From the NCBI RefSeq assembly GCF_003858455.1, contig NZ_RQZF01000003.1:124001-188000 (forward strand): a stretch of 64,000 nt of DNA, written 5' to 3'. Shown here in pieces: positions 7,261-15,996 of the stretch. A model generated the notes under the pieces. The model did no database searches and was not told the origin of the DNA. It saw nothing but the letters and a program-made list of their open reading frames with translations. The stretch comes from Schaalia canis. Lineage in GTDB: Bacteria; Actinomycetota; Actinomycetes; Actinomycetales; Actinomycetaceae. Every line of letters starts with the position of its first letter. The stretch's first letter is position 1. Made by a program: the position numbers and the translations under genes.

Positions 7261-8625
7261 ATGTCTGCAACCTCTACCGCCCCAGCGGCCCCTGAAACCT
7301 CATCTCGTCCTCGCAAGAGACTGCCCCTTCCCTCCTTCACCGTCCAGATCTTCCTGGGCCTGGGTATCGGCATTGCACTCGGCTTGCTTGCCTCTTACCT
7401 TCAGTCCAACGAGGGCGGCGGCGCGTGGCTGATTGCCACCATGAACTGGATTGGCTCCAGCTTCGTTACGCTTCTGAAAACTCTTGTGCCGCCGCTGATC
7501 TTTGCCGCAATGGTGGTCTCTATCAATAACCTCAAGGGTGTGGCCAACGCTGCGAGCCTGGCGGTTAAGACCCTCATCTGGTTTGCTATCACGGCCCTGG
7601 CCTCGGTTATTACCGGCATTATCTTGGGCCTTGTGATTAATCCGGGTCTGCACACCTCCATCACGAAGGACGCGGCCAACATGCCCTCGCGCGTGGGCCA
7701 CTGGTCGGACTTCCTGCAGGGACTTGTGCCGGGCAACTTCCTGGGCTTGGAAGTCCGAACCCGCGTGGTGGAAGACGTTGTCACCGCCTCGCCGTCCTTT
7801 AATGCCCTGCAGATTCTGGTCATTGGTATTGCCGTTGGTATTGCTGCACTCAAGGTTGGCGAGGCAGCCCAGCCTTTCATTGGTATCGTCGAATCCCTGT
7901 TAAAGGTGCTTCAGAAGGTCCTGTGGGGAGTTATTCGCTTGGCCCCCATTGGCACCGCCGGTCTGATTGGGCATGCGGTGGCCACCTACGGCTGGGATAA
8001 GGTCGCGTCCTTGGGCTGGTTCGTGCTGACGGTTTACATTGGTTTGCTGATCGTTGTCGGCGTCATTTACCCGGTGGTTTTGCGCCTAAACGGCCTTTCT
8101 CCCCTGGCTTTCTATCGCGGTGCCTGGCCGGCTATTCAGCTCGGGTTCGTGTCGCGTTCGTCCCTGGGGACCATGCCCGTCACGCAGCAGGTCACCTCGG
8201 ATAACCTCGGTGTGAACCCGGCTTACGGCTCCTTTGCCGTGTCTTTGGGTGCGACCACCAAGATGGATGGTTGCGCCGCCATCTACCCGGCAGTGGCCTC
8301 GATCTTCGTGGCTCAGTTCTTCGGCATTGAGCTGGCTATCACCGACTACCTGATTATCGCCTTCGTTGCCGTGGTCGGCTCGGCTGCAACCGCCGGCCTG
8401 ACAGGTGCGACCGTCATGCTGACCCTGACCCTGTCCACCCTGGGCCTGCCCCTGGAAGGCGTTGGCCTGCTGCTGGCTGTTGATCCGATCCTGGATATGG
8501 GTCGTACGGCTGTGAACGTTGCCGGTCAGGCATTGGTGCCCACAGTAGTCGCGGCCCGCGAAGGCCTGCTGGATCGGGTGCGCTTCATGTCGCGCTCAAA
8601 GGGCGAGGCTGTCGCGCAAGGCTGA
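7261..8625 (+). CDS. DAACS-family symporter, TcyP-like L-cystine transporter
   Basis: The 454-aa polytopic protein has the dicarboxylate/amino acid:cation symporter fold: a cytoplasmic N-tail of about 28 residues, around eight membrane helices, the Ser-rich hairpin SRSSLGTMPVTQQVT, the loop GATTKMDGCAAIYPAVASIF and the late motif DPILDMGRTAVNVAGQ. Where glutamate/aspartate carriers have NMDGTA, this protein has KMDGCAAIYP. That is close to the NGCAGIYP-type motif of the cystine carriers TcyP/YhcL, and it supports cystine rather than dicarboxylates. The Cys-rich leader peptide 270 nt upstream supports the same substrate. The ribosome-binding site is weak (GAGAG), which may matter for regulation. 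The gene is monocistronic and followed by non-coding DNA. Confidence 0.82.
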   Translation: MSATSTAPAAPETSSRPRKRLPLPSFTVQIFLGLGIGIALGLLASYLQSNEGGGAWLIATMNWIGSSFVTLLKTLVPPLIFAAMVVSINNLKGVANAASLAVKTLIWFAITALASVITGIILGLVINPGLHTSITKDAANMPSRVGHWSDFLQGLVPGNFLGLEVRTRVVEDVVTASPSFNALQILVIGIAVGIAALKVGEAAQPFIGIVESLLKVLQKVLWGVIRLAPIGTAGLIGHAVATYGWDKVASLGWFVLTVYIGLLIVVGVIYPVVLRLNGLSPLAFYRGAWPAIQLGFVSRSSLGTMPVTQQVTSDNLGVNPAYGSFAVSLGATTKMDGCAAIYPAVASIFVAQFFGIELAITDYLIIAFVAVVGSAATAGLTGATVMLTLTLSTLGLPLEGVGLLLAVDPILDMGRTAVNVAGQALVPTVVAAREGLLDRVRFMSRSKGEAVAQG

Positions 8626-8692
8626 GTGCGTCGCGCCTCTTGGTTGGTGATGCACCTGCTGCTTGCAGTGGCCAGGGGAGCACTGGCTGCAT

Positions 8693-8762
8693 GATGCTAC
8701 TTGGCTGCATCGCGCCCCTGGTTGCGTGATGCCACTTGGTTACATCGCGCCCCTGGTTGCGT
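8693..8762. repeat. 35-bp tandem repeat, two copies
   Basis: Two adjacent 35-bp units (8693-8727 and 8728-8762) differ at only three positions. Each starts GATGC and ends CCCCTGGTTGCGT, and the start of a third copy (GAT) follows. The units contain no coding frame or obvious dyad. A diverged relative (GATGCACCTGCTGC) occurs just upstream near 8649. Confidence 0.85.
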
Positions 8763-9168
8763 GATACTAGCAGTCAGGGGCATTGAGCCTCCTGCATAGC
8801 TGACCTGGGCACACTATGGCGGGTGTGCGAGCGGTTTTCCCCGCTTGTGCATGCTCGTGTGCCTCACGTCGTTTGTCGTCCTTTTCTTCTAGGCGCGCCT
8901 ATCTCTCTTGGTTGCACCTGTGTTCCCTGGTCGCTTGTGTTACGCCAGGCCCGGGTGTTTTAGTGCAACCAGGCGCATGCGGTGCAACCCGAAGCCGCCA
9001 GCAACACCTTCTAGGCTTGCATCTGACACCTTTAGGGATTTCCCGACCCTCATCCCCTCCAATCATCAGACCATTTTTCTGTAATTTTCAGTACGGCGAA
9101 GGCGAGGCAAGGGCGACTTTTCCGCATAACCTCGTTCAAAGTCGGCGGAGAACAAGCGAAAACCACCG

Positions 9169-9305
9169 TCGGTGGCGGGGTGGCTCTGACCTGGGGTTTT
9201 ATGGTTAAATAGGGCCTATCAGAGCCTGTTGAAAAGCACTGTTTATGGTCGGTGGCGGAAACGTGAGTAAAGCCGCAGGTCAGAAGGGGTGTTTTTCGGG
9301 AGGGG
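9169..9305 (+). promoter_or_regulatory. CRISPR leader
   Basis: This is the non-coding DNA directly before the first, best-conserved repeat. GGCTCTGA (9182-9189) and TCAGAGCC (9219-9226) form a perfect 8-bp inverted repeat around an AT-richer stretch (TTTTATGGTTAAATA) that could hold the promoter. GTCGGTGGCGG occurs twice, at about 9169 and 9249. GTCAGAAGG, identical to the first nine bases of the repeat, also appears at 9279-9287, 27 nt before repeat 1. The leader side is inferred from repeat decay at the other end. Confidence 0.6.
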
Positions 9306-10068
9306 GTCAGAAGGCTCCTAGCGCCATAAGGTGCATTGAGACGTTACGGTTTGTCACCATGCAAACAACACCGATCTCCCTGTCAGAAGGCTCCTAGCGC
9401 CATAAGGTGCATTGAGACCAGTAAAGCAAGAAGCTGTGTGTCCCCGTCTCCGATGGTCAGAAGGCTCCTAGCGCCATAAGGTGCATTGAGACCCAAAATA
9501 GAACCTAGTAGTGAGCAGTCCATTCTCATTGTCAGAAGGCTCCTAGCGCCATAAGGTGCATTGAGACGTGTTGTGGTGCCTTCGTGTGGGGTGAGTTTCT
9601 TTGGTCAGAAGGCTCCTAGCGCCATAAGGTGCATTGAGACTTCGGGTTCTCGATGACGATGTCATCTTTGCCGGACGTCAGAAGGCTCCTAGCGCCATAA
9701 GGTGCATTGAGACTCGACAGAATCACCGCGTTGCCACTCAGGTTAATACCCGGTCAGAAGGCTCCCAGCGCCATAAGGCGCATTGAGACGATGACTTTCA
9801 CGTCCACGCCAGCGGCCATGAGCAGTGGTCAGAAGGCTCCCAGCGCCATAAGGCGCATTGAGACAAATACTCCTGATACGCAGAGAACGCCAACATTGCC
9901 ATCAGAAGGCTCCTAGCGCCATAAGGTACATTGAGACTTTTCGGGATAGTCCGTTGAGTAGATTTCATCCCCCAGTCAGAAGGCTCCCAGCGCCATAAGG
10001 TGCATTGAGACGAAGAACTTTGCCCCCGGCGCGCTAGGAGGATAGACCGTCAGAAGCCTCCTCGCACC
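9306..10068 (+). CRISPR. Orphan CRISPR array: ten 37-bp repeats, ten spacers, one decayed terminal repeat
   Basis: Repeats begin at 9306, 9382, 9456, 9531, 9604, 9677, 9753, 9828, 9901 and 9975, and a truncated, diverged copy lies at 10049-10068. Each full repeat starts GTCAGAAGGCTCC and ends GGTGCATTGAGAC. Spacers are 39, 37, 38, 36, 36, 39, 38, 36, 37 and 37 nt and all differ. Repeats 1-6 are identical and changes appear only from repeat 7 on, so the leader is on the left. Inside the repeat, GCGCC-ATAA-GGTGC forms a 5-bp hairpin that leaves an 8-nt 3' end ATTGAGAC. This is the layout of class 1 (type I or III) repeats whose processing leaves an 8-nt crRNA tag, and it gives left-to-right transcription. 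No cas gene is present in the window. Confidence 0.97.
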
Positions 10069-10095
10069 CACTCCCCCACTCCACAGCCACAGAAA

Positions 10096-10137
10096 AAGGC
10101 TGGTGGGGAGAACCTTTTGGTTCTCCCCACCAGCCTT
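10096..10137 (-). terminator. Strong intrinsic terminator of mdh
   Basis: A perfect 19-bp inverted repeat (10096-10114 with 10119-10137) has a TTTT loop. On the minus strand the hairpin is followed by TTTTT, so it ends the malate dehydrogenase transcript. It also separates mdh from the end of the CRISPR array. Confidence 0.9.
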
Positions 10138-10249
10138 CGAGCATCAGGCAGTCCTGGATGAGACTGTGCGGGATCGGTTTTTCAACGACCAGCCGCAAGA
10201 TGCCAGCACCCTACTATGGGGCTGTGCCTGTCATCCAGGAGGGCATCAC

Positions 10250-11272
<1,023 letters not shown>

Positions 11273-11470
11273 TTAGTGCCGCTGAGCATTTCCTGCCGAC
11301 GAGGATGGCCCCTCGCCGGACACGACCCTTCAAGGGTACGTTGTCAAAGCCTCTTTTGGGAGGGTACGCGGTCCTACTCCCCTCCCCACCCAGACGTGAC
11401 CTGCGGCATAATTGTTCGCTGGTCGCTGCCGATTGACGAGGGCGACGCACTCTCGCGCGGCAGACAGGTG

Positions 11471-12544
11471 TCAGAGCGCGCGAGGCTGTGCCGTGCTGTC
11501 ACGTATGACAAGTTCAGAGGGAACCACCCGCTGCGCTATCTGATGCGCATGTGAGCGGGAGGGGTGGTGCATCTGTTCAAGAAGGAGGTCGACAAGCTCA
11601 CGTCCGACAGAGTGGAAATCTTGCCGAACCGTCGTGAGAGCAGGTGCGGAGAACTCGGAGAGTTCAATACCATCAAATCCGACGACGGATACGTCATCAG
11701 GCACGCGCCGACCTGCATCATGAAGGGCTCGCATGAGGCCGAAGGCAATCTCGTCATTGGCGCAAAATACTGCCGTCACTGCAGGGTCCTCGGCTATTGA
11801 TTTTCCCGCATGGTAGCCGCTTTCGGCGCTCCAATCCCCCAGGTAGGGATCTGGCGCGGGGTAGCCTGCTTCTTCAAGGCTACGCCGCCATACGGCCCGT
11901 CGCAGGAGTGCTGAGCGCGAGTCGCTAGGGCCGGTGATGTGGGCGATGCGTTGATGGCCGAGGTCAAGAAGGTGGCGCATTGCCTCGTTCACACCATGTT
12001 CTTGGTTATGGACGACGGAGGGGTAGATATCAATAAATGCTGAGTCTGAGGCGACGACAGGCATATTCGCGGGAAGATTCAGGGCTGCGGGTTGGGCTTG
12101 CCCCGCCTGGATGATGATAAGACCATCAACGCTTTGCTGAGAAAGACGCCGACCCGCTTGGGTGAGCTCTTCTGTTTCGGGGTGTGCGACCTGGAAAAGG
12201 TTAATGGAGTAGCCTTTTTCTGCTGCTGCTTCAACAATCGAGGCAGCGATCAGGGCTTCGCCGGTCCGTGAGACTTGTTGCGTAATCACCCCAATGGTTT
12301 TGAATCGGCCATCACGTAGGGCACGAGCTGCCTGGTTTGGCGTATAGCCAAGTTGAGCCATTGCTTTAAGGACACGCTCTTTGGTTTCTGGTCGAACGTT
12401 CTGCGCGCCCGTTGACACCCTCGAAACGGTTTGTGCCGACACCCCTGCCAGTCGGGCAACGTCGGCGATCGAGGCGCTCTGGACACTGCGAGGGCCGGGG
12501 AGTCGGCCAGGCATTTGGGAAGTCGAGAGCTGAGGGGAGGGCAT
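11471..12544 (-). CDS. LacI-family transcriptional regulator of the adjacent sugar operon
   Basis: The 357-aa protein has an N-terminal helix-turn-helix (SIADVARLAGVSAQTVSRV, about residues 24-45) and the hinge region NQAARALRDGR. A periplasmic-binding-protein-like sensor domain follows, with FKTIGVI, DGLIII, HQRIAHITGP, FCANDEIAFGLMRAL and DVSVVGFDG. It is divergent from the ABC transporter/beta-galactosidase operon, and two copies of the same palindromic site lie in the shared intergenic region, so it very probably represses both units until a sugar binds. TAGGAT ends 6 nt before the ATG with no Shine-Dalgarno sequence, which suggests a leaderless message. The inducer is probably a galactoside, inferred from the LacZ in the target operon. 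Confidence 0.93.
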   Translation of the reverse strand: MPSPQLSTSQMPGRLPGPRSVQSASIADVARLAGVSAQTVSRVSTGAQNVRPETKERVLKAMAQLGYTPNQAARALRDGRFKTIGVITQQVSRTGEALIAASIVEAAAEKGYSINLFQVAHPETEELTQAGRRLSQQSVDGLIIIQAGQAQPAALNLPANMPVVASDSAFIDIYPSVVHNQEHGVNEAMRHLLDLGHQRIAHITGPSDSRSALLRRAVWRRSLEEAGYPAPDPYLGDWSAESGYHAGKSIAEDPAVTAVFCANDEIAFGLMRALHDAGRRVPDDVSVVGFDGIELSEFSAPALTTVRQDFHSVGRELVDLLLEQMHHPSRSHAHQIAQRVVPSELVIRDSTAQPRAL

Positions 12545-12550
12545 GGCAGC

Positions 12551-12556
12551 ATCCTA
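12551..12556 (-). promoter_or_regulatory. Probable -10 box of the lacI-type gene
   Basis: TAGGAT on the minus strand lies 6 nt before the ATG, consistent with leaderless initiation. The second operator (12570-12585) covers the position where the -35 region should be, so autorepression is likely. Confidence 0.5.
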
Positions 12557-12569
12557 TCAAAGCGCCCAA

Positions 12570-12585
12570 ATGTTTACGTCACCAT
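12570..12585. promoter_or_regulatory. Second LacI-type operator (imperfect)
   Basis: ATGTTTACGTCACCAT matches the perfect 16-bp operator at 12722-12737 in 14 of 16 positions. It lies upstream of the -10 box of the regulator gene. The two sites are 152 bp apart centre to centre, so looping is possible. Confidence 0.65.
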
Positions 12586-12721
12586 TCGACCAAGAACACA
12601 ACATCCCAAGGAGACCGCGAACTCCACATCAGATAACCCCCCGCTTTTGGTGCGATAACGTAAGTCTGTTACCCAATCGTTACACCAGAGTAGTGCGCCA
12701 CGCAGATCGAGAAGCTAGCCT

Positions 12722-12737
12722 ATGTTTACGTAAACAT
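12722..12737. promoter_or_regulatory. LacI-type operator of the sugar ABC operon (perfect palindrome)
   Basis: ATGTTTACGTAAACAT is a perfect 16-bp palindrome with the central CG typical of LacI-family sites. It lies about 97 nt before the start codon of the binding-protein gene and next to a possible -10 box (TAGCCT), where a bound repressor would block transcription. Confidence 0.8.
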
Positions 12738-12833
12738 TCGGACTCCTCCCCGACGGAGCCCAACAGATTGCGCATGAGAATACGCACCACCCCACACCGC
12801 GCACCCCGCGCACGACAAAGAAAGGGCTCGACG

Positions 12834-14141
12834 ATGAGCACCCTTCGTAAACTCCTTGCCCTCGGCACCACCCTCTCCCTCTCACTGACCCTCGCAGCAT
12901 GCTCAGGCGGCGCCGACTCAGGCGCATCCGGCAGCGCCGGGGGCGACTCCGGCAACACTTTGACTGTCTGGGCTTGGGATCCAGCCTTCAACATCTACGC
13001 CATGGAAGAAGCCGCCAAGGTCTACCAAAAAGATCATCCCGACTTCCAACTCAACGTTGTGGAAGTCCCCTGGGACGACCTCCAGGCAAAAATCACCACC
13101 CTCGCCCAGTCCCAGCAGCTCAGCGATCTGCCTGACATCTTCCTCATGCAGAACAACGCCTTCCAAAAGAACGTCATTAACTACCCCGAGCTTTTCTCGG
13201 ACTTTAAAGACACCCCCGTTGATTTCAGCCAATTCCCCACATCCGTAGTGGACTACTCCGTCATTGATGGCATCAACTACGGCATCCCCTTCGACTCCGG
13301 CACCGCAATTACTGCCCTACGCACCGACATCCTTGCTGAGGCTGGCCTGAGCGTCCAAGACTTCACTGACATCACCTGGGATCAGTTCATCGAAAAGGGC
13401 ACCATCGTCAAAGAAAAGACCGGCAAGCCCATGTTTGCTACAACCGCAGGCAGCTCAGACCTGATCATGATGATGATGCAAAGCGCGGGTGCTTCCCTCT
13501 TCGATAAGGACGGAAACCCCGTTATCGCAGACAACAACGTCCTGCTCAAAGCTGCGGAAACCTACAAGAAGCTCATTGATTCAGGTGTCGTCATCGAAGT
13601 GAACTCCTGGGACGAGTCCATCTCTGCCTTCGTCAACGGGGGCGCAGCCGGAACCCTCAACGGCGTGTGGATCTCTGCCTCGATCCAAACTGCCAAGGAT
13701 CAGGCCGGAAAGTGGGCTGTCACCAACGTTCCCTCCCTCGTTGGCATTGACGGCGCAACCAACTACACCGCAAATGGCGGCTCATCCTGGGCAGTCAGCT
13801 CGAACGCCAACCGCGATCTTGCCGTTGACTTCCTTAACTCCACCTTCGCAGGTTCCACTGATTTCTACGACACGATCCTGTCGTCCTCAGGAGCTATCGC
13901 CAACTGGATTCCCGCAGGCAAGTCTGATGCCTACGCAGCACCCCACGACTTCTTCGGAGGCCAGGCCATCTACGCTGATGTCGTTGGCTTCGGTGAGAAG
14001 GTGCCGTCCAACAATACCGGCGTGTACTACTACGAAGGGCGCGACGCCGTCTCAGCCGCACTGACCAAGATCATCAACGGTCAAGACCCCAAGGCTGCCT
14101 TCGCTGAAGCTCAGGCAACCGTCGAGTTCGCGATGAAGTAA
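12834..14141 (+). CDS. Sugar ABC transporter substrate-binding lipoprotein
   Basis: This is a 435-aa extracellular solute-binding protein of family 1 (MalE/MsmE type). It has a lipoprotein signal peptide with lipobox LAAC (Cys at residue 22), a Gly/Ser-rich tether, then LTVWAWDPAFNIYAMEEAA and the typical DLPDIFLMQ, GTLNGVWISASI and GGSSWAVSSNANRDLAVDFL segments. It captures the sugar outside the membrane and delivers it to the two permeases that follow. The start at 12834 has AAAGGG 7 nt upstream and begins the signal peptide; the longer open frame to 12543 runs across the operators and is not used. A strong hairpin follows the gene, so it is probably made in excess over the permeases. The ligand is probably a galactoside, from context. 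Confidence 0.94.
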   Translation: MSTLRKLLALGTTLSLSLTLAACSGGADSGASGSAGGDSGNTLTVWAWDPAFNIYAMEEAAKVYQKDHPDFQLNVVEVPWDDLQAKITTLAQSQQLSDLPDIFLMQNNAFQKNVINYPELFSDFKDTPVDFSQFPTSVVDYSVIDGINYGIPFDSGTAITALRTDILAEAGLSVQDFTDITWDQFIEKGTIVKEKTGKPMFATTAGSSDLIMMMMQSAGASLFDKDGNPVIADNNVLLKAAETYKKLIDSGVVIEVNSWDESISAFVNGGAAGTLNGVWISASIQTAKDQAGKWAVTNVPSLVGIDGATNYTANGGSSWAVSSNANRDLAVDFLNSTFAGSTDFYDTILSSSGAIANWIPAGKSDAYAAPHDFFGGQAIYADVVGFGEKVPSNNTGVYYYEGRDAVSAALTKIINGQDPKAAFAEAQATVEFAMK

Positions 14142-14147
14142 ACCCCC

Positions 14148-14181
14148 GGGCTCGCCCTGCCTCCCCGCGCAGGGCGAGCCC
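14148..14181 (+). terminator. Intra-operon hairpin between binding-protein and permease genes
   Basis: GGGCTCGCCCTGC (14148-14160) pairs perfectly with GCAGGGCGAGCCC (14169-14181), and CTCTTTTC follows. A hairpin here probably acts as a partial terminator or an mRNA stabiliser that raises the binding protein relative to the permeases. Confidence 0.75.
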
Positions 14182-14267
14182 CTCTTTTCAGGGCACCCGC
14201 TTCTCAGGAGCCCCTGCTCTCAGGACATCTGGCTTAGTTTCCTTCTCACCTCCATCGGAGACCTCAT

Positions 14268-15194
14268 ATGAGCACAGCGACCCCAGGCGCCTCCAGGTCA
14301 CTACTGCCTTCCCGCGCCTCTCTCAACCGCAAGCGAAACCTCGTGGGCTGGGCCTTCCTCATGCCCGCCACCATCCTCATCACCGTGATGAGTTTCTACC
14401 CCATGGTGCAGGCCTTCCTCCTGTCAATGAAGACAGGCCGAGGCTCCCGACTCAGCTTTGCTGACCCACTGTGGTTCAACTACGAAAGGCTCATGGGGGA
14501 CGAAATCTTCCTCATGACCTTGAAAAACACCTTCATCTACCTCATCATCCAGGTGCCCATCATGCTGGTCCTGGCCCTGATCCTGGCGGTGCTGCTCAAC
14601 AATCCCACCCTCAAGTGGAAAAGCATGTGGAGAACCGCCATCTTCCTGCCCTGCGCGGTTTCCCTCGTCTCCTACTCCCTGGTGTTTCGCACCATGTTCG
14701 CCACCGACGGTTTCGTCAACGACGTCCTCATGAGCATTGGATTCATTGACTCCCCCGTTAACTGGCTGGGCCAACCCGACACCGCACGATTCGTCATCAT
14801 CCTGGGTCTGCTGTGGCGCTGGACCGGCTACAACATGGTGTTCTTCCTAGCCGGCCTGCAAACCATTGACCGCTCCACCCTTGAAGCCGCCCGCATTGAC
14901 GGCGCCGGCCCCTTCAAAACCTTCTGGTATGTGACTGTTCCGCAGCTTAAGCCAATGATCCTTCTGACCGCGATCATGTCCACCAATGGCACCTTGCAGC
15001 TCTTCGACGAGTCCTGGAACCTGACCAAGGGCGGCCCCGCCTACACGTCGATGACCATGTCCCACTACCTCTACGAGCTCTCCTTCCTGAAGAACCCCAA
15101 TTTCGGCTATGCGGCCGCCATCTCCTATGTGATTTTGATTCTGGTAGCCATCTTGGCATTCATCCAAATGAAGGTCGGTGACAAGCGTGACTAA
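14268..15194 (+). CDS. Sugar ABC transporter permease (MalF/UgpA type)
   Basis: The 308-aa membrane protein has six predicted helices and the binding-protein-dependent transport signature (EAA loop): EAARIDGAGPFKTFWYVTVP at about residues 205-224. It forms one half of the channel with the next gene product. GGAGA lies 6 nt before the ATG. It is the second gene of the LacI-controlled operon, and its end overlaps the start of the partner permease. No ATPase gene is present in the operon, so a shared MsmK/MalK-type ATPase encoded elsewhere must drive it; that is inferred from the family. Confidence 0.95.
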   Translation: MSTATPGASRSLLPSRASLNRKRNLVGWAFLMPATILITVMSFYPMVQAFLLSMKTGRGSRLSFADPLWFNYERLMGDEIFLMTLKNTFIYLIIQVPIMLVLALILAVLLNNPTLKWKSMWRTAIFLPCAVSLVSYSLVFRTMFATDGFVNDVLMSIGFIDSPVNWLGQPDTARFVIILGLLWRWTGYNMVFFLAGLQTIDRSTLEAARIDGAGPFKTFWYVTVPQLKPMILLTAIMSTNGTLQLFDESWNLTKGGPAYTSMTMSHYLYELSFLKNPNFGYAAAISYVILILVAILAFIQMKVGDKRD

Positions 15195-15996
15195 GTACCT
15201 GCGCCAAATCCCCGGATACCTGACCCTGACGATCTTCTCAATCTTCTCGGTATTCCCCCTGTACTACATGGCTGTCAGCGCTACCCACACCAGCCAAGAC
15301 GTGCTGGCCTCTCATATGCTCCCGGGTAGTAACCTCCTGGCAAACTTCTCAGACCTGCTTGCCCAGCAAGATGTCGCCTCCGCCATGTGGTACTCAGCGG
15401 TCAACGCTATCCTCGCCACCGTCTTTTCCCTCGCCGTATGTTCCATCGCTGGCTACGGCTTCGAAATCTACCACTCGCGCGGCAAAGACCTGCTCATGTC
15501 GATCCTGCTGCTGGCCATGATGATCCCCTTCGCGGCCACAATGATCCCCCTGTTCCAGCTCTTCGCCAAGAACGGTCTGGTGAACTCCATCTGGGCGGTC
15601 ATCCTTCCCACCATCGCCACCCCGTTCCTTATCCTCCTTTTCCGCCAAGCCTCGCGTTCCTTCCCTCATGAAGTTCTTGAAGCTGCGCGTCTTGACGGGC
15701 TCAGCGAGATCGCAATCTTTGCACGCATCTACATCCCCACCATGCGCTCGACCTACGCTGCGGCAGCGGTCATCACCTTCATGGCAGCGTGGAATAACTT
15801 CCTGTGGCCGCGTGTCATCTTGGTCGACAACGCCTACCAAACCATGCCCATGCTGATCTCCAACCTGTCCGCTGGTTACACCACGAACTACGGCGTGCTC
15901 ATGCTCGCGGTCCTTATCGCGTCACTGCCCGCCATGGTCGTCTTCCTTATCCTGCAGCGCGCCTTCACCGAGGGCATTACAGGAGCAATCAAATGA
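15187..15996 (+). CDS. Sugar ABC transporter permease (MalG/UgpE type)
   Basis: The second channel subunit, 269 aa, has six helices and the EAA-loop signature EVLEAARLDGLSEIAIFARI near residues 161-180, followed by the late motif FMAAWNNFLWPRVIL. Two in-frame GTG codons are possible starts. The one at 15187 overlaps the stop of the previous gene (GTGACTAA) and lies 12 nt after AAGG. The one at 15178 is only 3 nt from it, so 15187 is preferred with modest confidence. The stop codon overlaps the beta-galactosidase start by ATGA. Start uncertainty does not affect the function call. Confidence 0.94.
   Translation: MTKYLRQIPGYLTLTIFSIFSVFPLYYMAVSATHTSQDVLASHMLPGSNLLANFSDLLAQQDVASAMWYSAVNAILATVFSLAVCSIAGYGFEIYHSRGKDLLMSILLLAMMIPFAATMIPLFQLFAKNGLVNSIWAVILPTIATPFLILLFRQASRSFPHEVLEAARLDGLSEIAIFARIYIPTMRSTYAAAAVITFMAAWNNFLWPRVILVDNAYQTMPMLISNLSAGYTTNYGVLMLAVLIASLPAMVVFLILQRAFTEGITGAIK

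Larger units (their letters stand above)
8626..9305. other. Non-coding region between the symporter gene and the CRISPR array
   Basis: About 680 nt without a credible gene. It holds a 35-bp tandem repeat (8693-8762). It also has several TGGTTGCA-type words, including TGGTTGCAC at 8913-8921 matched by the inverted GTGCAACCA downstream and GGTGCAACC shortly after. The CRISPR leader fills the last part. The 130-residue open frame at 8816-9208 has a composition unlike a protein and is not called. Confidence 0.7.

Noticed and set aside
7261-8625. Glutamate/dicarboxylate carrier as substrate call
   Set aside because: The NMDGTA loop of those carriers is replaced by KMDGCAAIYP, and the Cys-rich leader points to cystine.
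8773-8787. GTCAG next to GGGGCATTGAG, resembling both ends of the CRISPR repeat
   Set aside because: Only short matches separated from the array by 500 bp and without the hairpin; best treated as chance.
8816-9208. 130-codon open frame before the CRISPR array
   Set aside because: Cys/Arg/Ser-rich composition with no domain or conserved pattern, no convincing ribosome-binding site, and it runs into the CRISPR leader.
9707-9916. 69-codon open frame inside the CRISPR array
   Set aside because: It is read through repeats and spacers; the repeated GQKAPSAIRRIET is just the translated CRISPR repeat.
12543-12833. N-terminal extension of the sugar-binding lipoprotein gene
   Set aside because: It crosses both operators and the promoter; the signal peptide and ribosome-binding site fix the start at 12834.
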